Of a DNA stretch of 17,060 bases, positions 7,715 through 14,523 are shown one piece after another (positions within the stretch are counted from its first letter, which is position 1; each line of letters starts with the position of its first letter). The notes under the pieces were generated by a model. That model searched no databases and was not told where the DNA came from. It worked only from the letters and a program-made list of their open reading frames with translations. Made by a program: the position numbers and the translations under genes. This DNA is from Aalborgiella sp043740415 (lineage in GTDB: Bacteria; Pseudomonadota; Gammaproteobacteria; Burkholderiales; Burkholderiaceae_C): the NCBI GenBank assembly GCA_043740415.1, contig JAYUCJ010000307.1:1-17060 (forward strand). Direction: 5' to 3'.

Positions 7715-7966
7715 CCGTTCACCTGTTAAAGTTTATCGAGAGCTTATCAACTATAACGCCAAGCTCACGGTATCACGGATTGCACTTTTGTGCAGCCAAT
7801 GCTCACAAAAATACCCCTAAAACCACTTTGAACTTCTTGCAAACCGGCAATTGCAGTTGGTCAATATCGTGTGGAATAGCCTTCGTGTGCGACTTTAAAT
7901 TCAAACTTGATTCAAAGTGGAATTTCCTCAATCTATACTCTTAAGTATTACTTAAAACAAATTCAC
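7715..7966. other. Divergent intergenic region between the protease and the orphan membrane protein
   Basis: About 250 nt with no supported gene. An interrupted palindrome ATTGCAC-TTTT-GTGCA...CAAT occupies 7779-7800 and could be an operator or a small hairpin. No strong promoter for the minus-strand protease gene stands out. A reasonable sigma70-like promoter for the plus-strand gene lies at 7911-7939. An open frame extends upstream of the plus-strand gene to a TTG at 7907 but has no ribosome binding site. Confidence 0.4.
7911..7939 (+). promoter_or_regulatory. Candidate promoter of the orphan membrane protein
   Basis: TTCAAA (7911-7916) and TATACT (7934-7939) are separated by 17 nt. Transcription would begin near 7946, about 20 nt before the ATG at 7967. 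This placement argues for the ATG rather than the upstream TTG at 7907 as the real start. Confidence 0.4.
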
Positions 7967-9001
7967 ATGCTTACTTTCTTAAAAATACTCACCGCAGTCT
8001 TACAACTTTCGTTTTTTATCCTTGTTATCTGGCTTTACACAAGAGTAAGGCGCCTAAAAAAATATCAAAACGACTTAGTTGCGTCTGCACCTGAACACGG
8101 AAGTGGGCGTTGGTTTCGAATTAATATTAGTCGGCCTTCGCACTTCGCAACTTTGCTAAAAATTGTAGGCTTTGAAGCAAAAGGATTATTGTTTGATGCA
8201 GCTGACAGTATCCGCGTGATGGCTCAAGTCTCGTCAGGAGAGAAAATTGACCAGACATACGCCAAGGAGGCTCTGCAGATGCAATGGCTGGGCAACAAAA
8301 AGCTAGCGAGTGCCAACATACACTGGATTTCTGTGGGTGCAGACGAAAAGAAACTCATGATTTCTGCAGATACAGGATTCTATGCACTCACCTCGCGCGA
8401 AGCACTTGCAGATATTTGCCGCAATATTCAACCTCAATTTCAATTGCCTGAAGTAGCTAGAACCGATTTTGCACTTGAAAAAAATTCCGCCTCACTAGGC
8501 ATCGTTGTAGGTTTCTTTGCTCTGATCGCGTTCGCTTTGATTGATGGCATATTCTTAAATCAATACTCTTTGATTTCTTTAGGCAATGCAGTATGGGGCA
8601 TCGTGTTTTTAAGTCTAGCCAGCATTCCATGCTACTTTTTCTTAACTAAAAACAGCGTCCCGTCTCGTGAATCTTTATCACTTTCATCGCTGTTGGTTGT
8701 TAGCTTACTGATAGCCTTTGTTCCCGCAGTTATGCGCATAGACCAATTACTTTCGTCAAATGGCTCTCAAAGTTATGACTACAAACTTCAACCACCAGCT
8801 TTTTTAGATCCTGTTGATGTGACAGCCCCACATTTAAAATTTCCTCGGCTCAAAGAATATTGGGCTCAGTTCGATGAAAATTCCACACATAAATTCCTGC
8901 TGCTACATGGCCCATTAGGCTTATGGCAAGCAGACTATTCGAGCTTAGATGAAGCAACAAGGCAGTTTTACAGCACAAAACAAGACGCCACCAAAAAGTG
9001 A
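7967..9001 (+). CDS. Hypothetical membrane protein, AT-rich
   Basis: I do not recognise a family. The 344-aa product has one N-terminal membrane helix (about 7-25), a soluble region of about 150 residues (26-175), three further helices (about 176-197, 205-226, 239-257) and a soluble tail of some 85 residues. No Walker, metal-binding or protease motif is seen. The tail includes FLLLHGPLGLWQADYSSLDEA. Start ATG 7967 is preferred because a promoter-like pair ends about 28 nt upstream; the frame is open back to a TTG at 7907. Base composition is clearly more AT-rich than the flanking protease and serS genes, suggesting either acquisition or relaxed selection. It stands alone, converging on the pseudouridine-synthase-like gene. 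The gene looks intact over its full length, so it is likely expressed. Confidence 0.75.
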   Translation: MLTFLKILTAVLQLSFFILVIWLYTRVRRLKKYQNDLVASAPEHGSGRWFRINISRPSHFATLLKIVGFEAKGLLFDAADSIRVMAQVSSGEKIDQTYAKEALQMQWLGNKKLASANIHWISVGADEKKLMISADTGFYALTSREALADICRNIQPQFQLPEVARTDFALEKNSASLGIVVGFFALIAFALIDGIFLNQYSLISLGNAVWGIVFLSLASIPCYFFLTKNSVPSRESLSLSSLLVVSLLIAFVPAVMRIDQLLSSNGSQSYDYKLQPPAFLDPVDVTAPHLKFPRLKEYWAQFDENSTHKFLLLHGPLGLWQADYSSLDEATRQFYSTKQDATKK

Positions 9002-9038
9002 AGCGCTGCGCATCTAAGCACTCTTAAATAAAAACCAA

Positions 9039-10031
9039 TCAAAACCGCTTATAAACCGGCAAATACCGCCACTCCCCCACCGCCAAATCACCCATGGGAA
9101 TACGCCCAATGCGGATGCGTTTGATGGCCATCAGGCGCAGGCCGACGCGTTCTATCATTTGCGGGATTTGACCCGGGCGGATGCCTTTGAAGGCGAAGCG
9201 CAGCCAGGTTTGATCGTCGGTTTGCTGGGCGATGCTGACTTTGATGGGCGGCAGCGGGATGCCGTTGAAGCTCAGGCCGTGGCACAGGCGGTCGATGGCT
9301 TGGTACAAATCATCGTCGTGCAGTTTGCCCCGATTTGAGGGCGTGGGGATGGCAGCCACTTGCACGAGGCACTCTTGCTCCACGCGGTCGGCATCGTCGT
9401 TCAGCTTTCTGGCGATACGGAAATCTTGCGTGAAAACGATCAAGCCGCTGGCCTCTGCGGGCAATGGCGTGGTTGGCGTCAAGTTGGTGAAATGGCGTTG
9501 CAAAAAACGCGTGGAAGCCGCTGCGCCACCGGCCAGGTTAGGGTCTATGGATTGTTTAGCGGGATCGAGCAGCAGCAAGGCGGGGTTGCCGCCTTCGCCA
9601 GAGTCAAAACCCACGGGCTTGTGCATCAAAATCGTGATTTCTTCCAGTGCTTCTAGGCTGGCGTTTTTGTCCAACTCGATGGTTTGATGCGCCAATATGC
9701 GTGCGCCTACGGATTCGATGACTTGGCCATCGACCCGCACCCAGCCGCCTTCGATGTATTGCTCGGCTTGGCTGCGTGAGCAGTTGGCTTGGGCTGCGAG
9801 GCGTTTGGCCAAACGGTCTCCAACCTTTTGTTCGGCGATATTGGCTGGTTTAGCGCGATCTGGGCGGTTTTCGGTGCTTGTTTTTGCTTGAGAAACTGGC
9901 GGGCGAACACTACCACGCGGCAAACCTTGGCGGTCTGCCACCGTGGTTCTGGGCGGACGAACGCGAGGCTTGCTGTCAGATTTTGAATCTTGTTTCGGGT
10001 CGGGTTTTGGGGCGCGTTGCATAGTAGCCAT
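9039..10031 (-). CDS. S4-domain pseudouridine synthase-like protein with a degenerate active site (RsuA/RluF family)
   Basis: Protein of 330 aa: a basic, Pro/Lys/Arg-rich disordered N-terminus (1-65), an S4 RNA-binding domain (about 70-116, DRLAKRLAAQANCSRSQAEQ), then a fold of the RsuA/RluB/RluF family starting with motif I-like ILMHKPVGF. In active enzymes the next motif is GRLD...GLLLLT, with the Asp attacking uridine. Here the aligned segment reads TPLPAEASGLIVFTQD: a Pro (191) stands where Asp belongs, and the preceding Arg is also lost. The RNA-contact motif (N/R)RQIRRM is likewise replaced by RPGQIPQM. The C-terminus ends LAVGEWRYL, normal for the family. It may bind rRNA without catalysis. 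The start lies 2 nt after the serS stop, so the two are co-transcribed. Confidence 0.85.
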   Translation of the reverse strand: MATMQRAPKPDPKQDSKSDSKPRVRPPRTTVADRQGLPRGSVRPPVSQAKTSTENRPDRAKPANIAEQKVGDRLAKRLAAQANCSRSQAEQYIEGGWVRVDGQVIESVGARILAHQTIELDKNASLEALEEITILMHKPVGFDSGEGGNPALLLLDPAKQSIDPNLAGGAAASTRFLQRHFTNLTPTTPLPAEASGLIVFTQDFRIARKLNDDADRVEQECLVQVAAIPTPSNRGKLHDDDLYQAIDRLCHGLSFNGIPLPPIKVSIAQQTDDQTWLRFAFKGIRPGQIPQMIERVGLRLMAIKRIRIGRIPMGDLAVGEWRYLPVYKRF

Positions 10032-10033
10032 CT

Positions 10034-11425
10034 TTAGGCGGGCGTGAGCTTTGCCAAGCCGCCCATGTAAGGACGCAGCACTTCAGGAATCGTCACCGAA
10101 CCGTCTTCGTTTTGGTAGTTTTCCAGCACGGCGACCAAGGTGCGGCCCACCGCCAGCCCCGAACCGTTCAGCGTGTGCACAAACTCCATCTTGCCCTGCG
10201 CGTTTTTAAAGCGGGCTTGCAGGCGGCGGGCTTGGAAGGCCTCGCAGTTGGAGACCGAGCTGATCTCGCGGTAGGTGTTTTGCGACGGCAGCCAGACCTC
10301 CAAATCATACGTTTTCGCCGCGCCAAAACCCATGTCACCTGTACACAAGCTGACCACACGGTAAGTGAGCCCTAACTTTTGCAAAATGGTTTCGGCGTGT
10401 TTGACCATCTCTTCCAGCGCCTCGTAGCTGCGTTCGGGGTGGACGATTTGCACCATTTCGACCTTGTCAAACTGGTGCTGGCGGATCATGCCCCGGGTGT
10501 CGCGGCCATAGCTGCCGGCTTCCGAGCGGAAACACGGCGTGTGGGCGGTGACCTTGATCGGCAGCTCAGATTCTTGCAAAATCTGGTCGCGCACCAGGTT
10601 GCTCAGCGGTACTTCAGAGGTCGGAATCAAATACAGCGCAGCGTTGTCGGGCACCGCTTCACCATCCTGGCCACCCTTCTTGGCGGCGAACAAATCGCCC
10701 TCAAACTTGGGCAACTGGCCGGTGCCGTAGAGCGAATCGGCGTTGACGATGTAGGGCACATAGCACTCGGTATAGCCGTGTTCAGACGTTTGCACATCGA
10801 GCATGAATTGCGCCAAAGCGCGGTGCAAACGCGCCAAAGGGCCGCGCATGACGGCGAAGCGTGAACCGGCGATTTTGGCACCGGCGTCGAAGTCCAGTCC
10901 CAGTTTTTCACCGAGATCGACGTGGTCTTTTGCTATGAAATCAATAGCTTCTGAGGCAGCATTTACGCCGGCTAGTGACCATTTTTTAACCTCCACATTG
11001 CCAGACTCGTCTTTTCCTGCCGGAACAGATTCGTGCGGCAAGTTTGGCAAGGCAAGTAGCATAGACTGCATGTCGGCCTGGATTTCGTCCAAGCGCGCCG
11101 ACGAATTCTGCATTTCCAAGTTAATGGCGTTAGGTTTTTCCTTCAATTGCGCAATCTGTGCCGCGAAGAAATCTGCATCATCGTCAGAATCAGAGGCGGT
11201 AGCCCGATTTAACTCCGCGGTCAATTTGCCAATTTCCGGACCTATTTGTTTTGAAAGTTGGTTGCGTTGGGCCTGCAGCTCTTCGGTGCGCATTTGGATG
11301 GTTTTACGCTCAGTTTCCAGCGCGATGAACGCGTCCACGTTCAAAAACGTCTGGGGTGACTTACGTGCCTCTAAGCGGGCGATCACGCCGGCGAGGTCTT
11401 TTCGGAGGTTGTTGATATCTAACAT
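10034..11425 (-). CDS. serS: Seryl-tRNA synthetase
   Basis: Class II aminoacyl-tRNA synthetase charging tRNA-Ser. The N-terminal coiled-coil arm spans about 32-120, followed by the catalytic domain with motif 2 FRSEAGSYGRDTRG (299-312) and motif 3 NGSGLAVGRTL (420-430). At 463 aa it is longer than the usual 425-440. Extra length comes partly from an acidic stretch in the arm (ASDSDDDADFF) and partly from residues 151-165, encoded by an AT-rich mini-repeat, where other SerRS have a shorter linker (RWGTPREFDF-type). I chose ATG 11425 because the protein then starts MLDINNLR like its homologues; the open frame runs further upstream to 11479 without similarity. It is followed immediately by the pseudouridine-synthase-like gene. 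Confidence 0.97.
   Translation of the reverse strand: MLDINNLRKDLAGVIARLEARKSPQTFLNVDAFIALETERKTIQMRTEELQAQRNQLSKQIGPEIGKLTAELNRATASDSDDDADFFAAQIAQLKEKPNAINLEMQNSSARLDEIQADMQSMLLALPNLPHESVPAGKDESGNVEVKKWSLAGVNAASEAIDFIAKDHVDLGEKLGLDFDAGAKIAGSRFAVMRGPLARLHRALAQFMLDVQTSEHGYTECYVPYIVNADSLYGTGQLPKFEGDLFAAKKGGQDGEAVPDNAALYLIPTSEVPLSNLVRDQILQESELPIKVTAHTPCFRSEAGSYGRDTRGMIRQHQFDKVEMVQIVHPERSYEALEEMVKHAETILQKLGLTYRVVSLCTGDMGFGAAKTYDLEVWLPSQNTYREISSVSNCEAFQARRLQARFKNAQGKMEFVHTLNGSGLAVGRTLVAVLENYQNEDGSVTIPEVLRPYMGGLAKLTPA
10931..10974 (-). repeat. AT-rich mini-repeat inserted in serS
   Basis: The plus-strand core GCTATGAAATCAATAGC (10932-10948) is a hairpin-forming GCTAT-N7-ATAGC. It is followed by CTTCTGAGGCAGC and ends ACGCCGGCTA. 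The 44-nt unit matches, in opposite orientation, the 44-nt unit at 13154-13197 in ispH, including a perfect TAGCCGGCGTA end. It encodes SerRS residues 151-165. Confidence 0.7.
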
Positions 11426-11487
11426 AGGGGTGATTTTAAAGGACTGGAAGCCTGAGTTGCTAAACTCTCGGTTATGCAAAAAATCTC

Positions 11488-11510
11488 CGTTCGGGTTGAG
11501 CCTGTCGAAA
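11488..11510. repeat. Single arm of the REP-like palindrome
   Basis: The sequence begins CGTTCGGGTTGAGCCTGTCG and differs at two positions from the reverse complement of the right arm inside lolD (651-673). It lies in the divergent gap between serS and the methyltransferase gene. No opposite arm is found nearby, so it is a half element. Confidence 0.7.
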
Positions 11511-11544
11511 CCCTAAGCCAAACCCCAACCATGACCGTTTAACC

Positions 11545-12207
11545 ATGAACTTAGCCAGCCGCTACAACACCATCCCGGGCATCAGCCTGGGAACCAAGCT
11601 TTTCTTGCACCTGCGCTGGTGGCTCACGCCCTACGAGCGCATGGCGGCGTATGTACCGAAGGCGGGCAAAGTGCTCGATATCGGCTGCGGCCACGGCCTT
11701 TTAGCCATGGAAATGGCGCTTTCTGAGCCCAATCGCACCGTTTTAGCGACGGATCACGACGTGGCGCGGATTGCGCTGGCCACGCAAGCGGCAAATTCAA
11801 GCAAAGGCATTCCTAACTTAAAGTTCGAAGTCAGCACCGGCAGCCCGGTTGCCGACGGCACCTTCGACGCCATCATGATGATCGACTTCCTGCACTACTT
11901 CAGCCCCGAGCAACAAGACGCCATGATTGCCAAAGCCTTTGCCAACCTGCAACCCGGCGGCTGGCTGCTGGCGCGGGAGGTAAACCAGCAAGGTGGTTTG
12001 ATTTCAAAATTGAACCAGTTTTACGAAAAAATGGCGACGTTGACGGGTTTTACCCAATCCAACACCATCCAAGCCAAAGAAAAACTGAGCTTCAAAAGCC
12101 AAACCGGCTGGGAAGCCAAGTTTGCCGAATACGGCTTCAAAGTCCGCTCAGAGCCGTGCAGTAGCCCGATTTTTGCGGATATTTTGTATGTTTGTGAGAA
12201 GGTTTAA
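11545..12207 (+). CDS. Class I SAM-dependent methyltransferase
   Basis: Small-molecule-type methyltransferase of 220 aa. Motif I is VLDIGCGHG (43-51), followed by the acidic strand end ATDHD and the motif IV-like FDAIMMIDFLHYF, then a Leu/Pro-rich NLQPGGWLLAREV loop. The fold and SAM binding are clear; the substrate is not. The N-terminus (LHLRWWLTPYERM) is amphipathic and could touch membrane. The ATG at 11545 has no strong Shine-Dalgarno; it is kept because it gives a sensible full-length protein. The stop overlaps that of convergent ispH by 4 bp at a TTAA. It is divergent from serS, with half a REP-like element between them. Related proteins in similar genomes are annotated only as class I methyltransferases. 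Confidence 0.88.
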   Translation: MNLASRYNTIPGISLGTKLFLHLRWWLTPYERMAAYVPKAGKVLDIGCGHGLLAMEMALSEPNRTVLATDHDVARIALATQAANSSKGIPNLKFEVSTGSPVADGTFDAIMMIDFLHYFSPEQQDAMIAKAFANLQPGGWLLAREVNQQGGLISKLNQFYEKMATLTGFTQSNTIQAKEKLSFKSQTGWEAKFAEYGFKVRSEPCSSPIFADILYVCEKV

Positions 12208-13205
12208 AGCTTCAAACCCTTCGGCAACGGAAACTTCATCGTCTCCTGAGTGCCGTCCATCTTACGGACTGACACAGCCCCCAGTTCTTTGATGCGTTTG
12301 ATCACCTGATTCACCAAAATCTCGGGCGCAGAGGCGCCCGCCGTCAAGCCGATAGTGGTTTTGCCTTGGAACCAGGCGTCTTGCAGCTCGTCGGCGCTGT
12401 CGACCATGTGGCTTTCTGTGCCCAGTCGGGAGGCCAGCTCGGCCAAGCGGTTGCTGTTGGAGCTGGTCGGGCTGCCGACGACGATGACCATGTCCACCTG
12501 TGGGCTCATGATTTTGACGGCATCTTGGCGGTTTTGGGTGGCGTAGCAGATGTCTTGCATCTTCGGCTCGCGCAGCTTGGGGAAGCGGGCTTTGACGGCT
12601 TGGGTGATTTCTGCTGCATCGTCCACGCTCAGGGTGGTTTGCGTCACCAAGGCGAGTTTTTCTGTTTGTAGCGGGTTAACTGTCGCCACATCCGCCACGC
12701 TGTCGACCAAATGGATGCCGCTGCTGAGTTGCCCCATCGTGCCTTCTACCTCCGGGTGGCCGGCGTGGCCGATCATGATGAATTCGTAGCCTTCCAAGTG
12801 CAGCTTTGCCACTTCAACGTGGACTTTGGTGACCAGCGGGCAGGTTGCGTCAAAAATGCTGAAACCGCGCTCTTTCGCCTCATTTTGCACCGCTTTGCTG
12901 ACGCCGTGGGCGGAGAACACCAGCGTTGAACCGGGTGGTACATCGCTCAGCTCTTCAATGAATATCGCGCCTTTTTGCTTCAAATCGTTCACCACATAGG
13001 TGTTGTGTACGATTTCATGGCGCACGTAGATGGGGGCGCCGAACTTTTGCAGGGCGGCCTCCACAATGTCAATCGCGCGATCCACGCCTGCACAGAAGCC
13101 GCGCGGCTCGGCGAGCAGGATTTCACCCAATTTTGAGGCATCATTTACATTTCTAGCCGGCGTATTTATTGCCTTACGTGCTATATTATTAGTAGCAATA
13201 TTCAT
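12204..13205 (-). CDS. ispH: 4-hydroxy-3-methylbut-2-enyl diphosphate reductase IspH
   Basis: Last enzyme of the MEP isoprenoid pathway, reducing HMBPP to IPP and DMAPP with a [4Fe-4S] cluster. The three cluster cysteines are Cys38 (EPRGFCAGVDRA), Cys122 (FDATCPLV) and Cys220 (DICYATQNR); the His pairs RHEIVHN, SAHGV and GHAGHPEVEGT are also present. At 333 aa the protein has an extra N-terminal stretch of about 25 residues before EILLAEPRG. Residues 3-18 of it are encoded by an AT-rich mini-repeat (13154-13197). The ATG at 13205 overlaps the fkpB stop as ATGA, which supports this start and suggests translational coupling. The stop overlaps that of the convergent methyltransferase gene. Confidence 0.97.
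   Translation of the reverse strand: MNIATNNIARKAINTPARNVNDASKLGEILLAEPRGFCAGVDRAIDIVEAALQKFGAPIYVRHEIVHNTYVVNDLKQKGAIFIEELSDVPPGSTLVFSAHGVSKAVQNEAKERGFSIFDATCPLVTKVHVEVAKLHLEGYEFIMIGHAGHPEVEGTMGQLSSGIHLVDSVADVATVNPLQTEKLALVTQTTLSVDDAAEITQAVKARFPKLREPKMQDICYATQNRQDAVKIMSPQVDMVIVVGSPTSSNSNRLAELASRLGTESHMVDSADELQDAWFQGKTTIGLTAGASAPEILVNQVIKRIKELGAVSVRKMDGTQETMKFPLPKGLKL
13154..13197 (+). repeat. AT-rich mini-repeat at the 5' end of ispH
   Basis: The plus-strand 44-nt unit starts TAGCCGGCGTATTTATTGCC and ends GCTATATTATTAGTAGCA. It shares its length, the first 11 bases, a central TGCCT and a GCTAT...TAGCA end with the reverse complement of the serS unit (10931-10974). It encodes IspH residues 3-18, just upstream of the conserved domain. 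Confidence 0.7.
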
Positions 13206-13696
13206 AGTATTCCAATCAACTGCACTTCAAACGTGACCGGCTGACCCGCCAGCGGGTGGTTGAAGTCGAACTGCACCGCCGCGTTCAAGCCATCGCCTTT
13301 GAAGTCTTGCACCACGCCGGCAAACTGGCCGGTGCCATCGGGGGTGGGGAAATGCACCACGTCGCCCATGGCGTAGCTCTCTTGCGGGTCGCCCATGGCG
13401 GTCAGCTCTTTGCGTGCCAACCACTGGATCATGCCGGGGTTGCGGTCACCAAAGGCAGCACCGGCGGGTAGCTCAAAGCTGGTGTGCGTGCCCTCGGCCA
13501 GCCCCAACAACTTGGCTTCGACCGCAGGCGCGAGTTCGCCTGTACCCAAAGACAGGGTGGCGGGTTTGCCGGCAAAGGTGTTGATGACGTCTCCAGACGC
13601 GCCTGAGAGGCGGTAGTGCAGCGTCAAAAAAGAGTTAGATTCGACAATAGGGACAATAGGGGCGGTGGCGAGTGAGGTGGTCATTTCTGTAGGCAT
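13202..13696 (-). CDS. fkpB: FKBP-type peptidyl-prolyl isomerase (SlpA/FkpB)
   Basis: Small cytoplasmic FKBP of 164 aa, a peptidyl-prolyl cis-trans isomerase with chaperone activity. It shows the SlpA pattern: SFLTLHYRLSGASGDVINTF, then PATLSLGTGELAPAVEAKLLGLAEG, and an insert-in-flap region (about residues 75-150) containing FGDRNPGMIQWL and GDVVHFPTPDG, closing with NHPLAGQPVTFEVQL. In E. coli fkpB immediately precedes ispH; the same order with an ATGA stop/start overlap is seen here. Two starts are possible, ATG 13696 or ATG 13684; neither has a clear Shine-Dalgarno. The residues before the FKBP domain (ATAPIVPIVESN) look unstructured. lspA, the usual upstream neighbour in enterobacteria, is absent; divergent radC is there instead. 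Confidence 0.93.
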   Translation of the reverse strand: MPTEMTTSLATAPIVPIVESNSFLTLHYRLSGASGDVINTFAGKPATLSLGTGELAPAVEAKLLGLAEGTHTSFELPAGAAFGDRNPGMIQWLARKELTAMGDPQESYAMGDVVHFPTPDGTGQFAGVVQDFKGDGLNAAVQFDFNHPLAGQPVTFEVQLIGIL

Positions 13697-13719
13697 GTAG
13701 GCTTCTGTAAACTGCCTCT

Positions 13720-13725
13720 ATTGTA
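13720..13725 (-). promoter_or_regulatory. Candidate -10 element of fkpB-ispH
   Basis: TACAAT on the minus strand lies 24 nt before the fkpB ATG at 13696. The -35 region (TTCTAA at 17 nt spacing) is poor, so this is a tentative call. The element overlaps the proposed -35 of radC on the other strand. Confidence 0.35.
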
Positions 13726-13749
13726 AGAACTTCCCTTAATTTTTAGAAT
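13721..13749 (+). promoter_or_regulatory. Candidate sigma70 promoter of radC
   Basis: TTGTAA (13721-13726) and TAGAAT (13744-13749) are separated by exactly 17 nt. The predicted start near 13756 leaves only about 12 nt of leader before ATG 13768, or 18 nt before the second in-frame ATG at 13774. Confidence 0.4.
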
Positions 13750-13767
13750 TTTCAGAAAAACAGCCCC

Positions 13768-14451
13768 ATGTCCATGAAAAACACCCCCGCTGACTCGCGC
13801 CCGCGCGAAAAACTCCTCGCCCGTGGCCCGGGGGCGCTGAGCGACGCCGAGTTGCTGGCGATTTTGCTGCGCACCGGCATTGTGGGCAAAGGCGTGCTGC
13901 AGATGGCAGAAGAGCTGTTGGACGACAAATTGGGGTTTGGCGGCATTTCGGGCTTGCTGCACACCACAGCCGAAGATTTGAAACGCATCAAAGGCTTGGG
14001 CCCTGCCAAACGGGCGGAATTGGTCGCCGTTTTAGAACTCGCCCGCCGCGCACTGGCGCAGCAGCTCAAAGAGCGCACCGTTTTTGAATCGCCCAACGCT
14101 GTCAAAGACTTTTTACAGCTGCATTTGGCGCAAAAGCCCTACGAGGTGTTTGCCGTGCTGTTTTTGGACATACAAAACCGCATGCTGGCGATGGAAGAGC
14201 TGTTTCGCGGCAGCGTGTCGCAAACCAGCGTCTACCCGCGCGAAATCGTGCTGCGAGCCCTGCACCACAACGCCACCAGCGTGGTGCTGAGCCACAACCA
14301 CCCCAGCGGCGGCGTGCAGCCCTCCAAAGCCGACGAATCGCTGACGCAAACGCTGAAAGCCGCGCTGGCGCTGGTCGATGTGCGGGTGCTGGACCACATC
14401 ATCGTGAGCCAAGGGCAGGCGGCTTCGATGATGGAGATGGGACTGGTATAG
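13768..14451 (+). CDS. radC: RadC family JAB/MPN-domain protein
   Basis: Protein of 227 aa, the normal RadC (UPF0758) length. The N-terminal part has RPREKLLARGPGALSDAELLAILLRTG and a helix-hairpin-helix region (about 60-90, RIKGLGPAKRAEL). The C-terminal JAB/MPN domain holds the metal-binding JAMM set: Glu in MEELFRG (about 143-144), H176-x-H178 in SHNHPSGGVQPSKAD and Asp189. RadC was named for a supposed repair role that has not held up; its molecular activity remains uncertain. The gene is divergent from fkpB-ispH and followed by serC after 72 nt. The start is ATG 13768 or ATG 13774; no strong Shine-Dalgarno distinguishes them. All key residues are intact. Confidence 0.95.
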   Translation: MSMKNTPADSRPREKLLARGPGALSDAELLAILLRTGIVGKGVLQMAEELLDDKLGFGGISGLLHTTAEDLKRIKGLGPAKRAELVAVLELARRALAQQLKERTVFESPNAVKDFLQLHLAQKPYEVFAVLFLDIQNRMLAMEELFRGSVSQTSVYPREIVLRALHHNATSVVLSHNHPSGGVQPSKADESLTQTLKAALALVDVRVLDHIIVSQGQAASMMEMGLV

Positions 14452-14465
14452 GTTCAATATTCCCT

Positions 14466-14474
14466 TGCTACAAT
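14466..14474 (+). promoter_or_regulatory. Extended -10 element upstream of serC
   Basis: TGCTACAAT is an extended -10 (TGn plus TACAAT). No good -35 is seen, which extended -10 promoters tolerate. Transcription from about 14481 would give a leader of about 43 nt before the serC ATG. Confidence 0.4.
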
Positions 14475-14523
14475 GATTTTCTAGTCTATTTTGTAATTAC
14501 TTTAGAGAGCCGCTAAGAACGCC

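Noticed and set aside
7779..7800. Interrupted palindrome ATTGCAC-TTTT-GTGCA in the protease upstream gap as a defined operator
   Set aside because: The stem is only 5 bp when strict and no promoter can be placed against it with confidence, so it is noted only within the intergenic entry.
7907..7966. TTG at 7907 as the start of the orphan membrane protein
   Set aside because: No Shine-Dalgarno precedes it, and a candidate promoter lies inside this segment, favouring the ATG at 7967.
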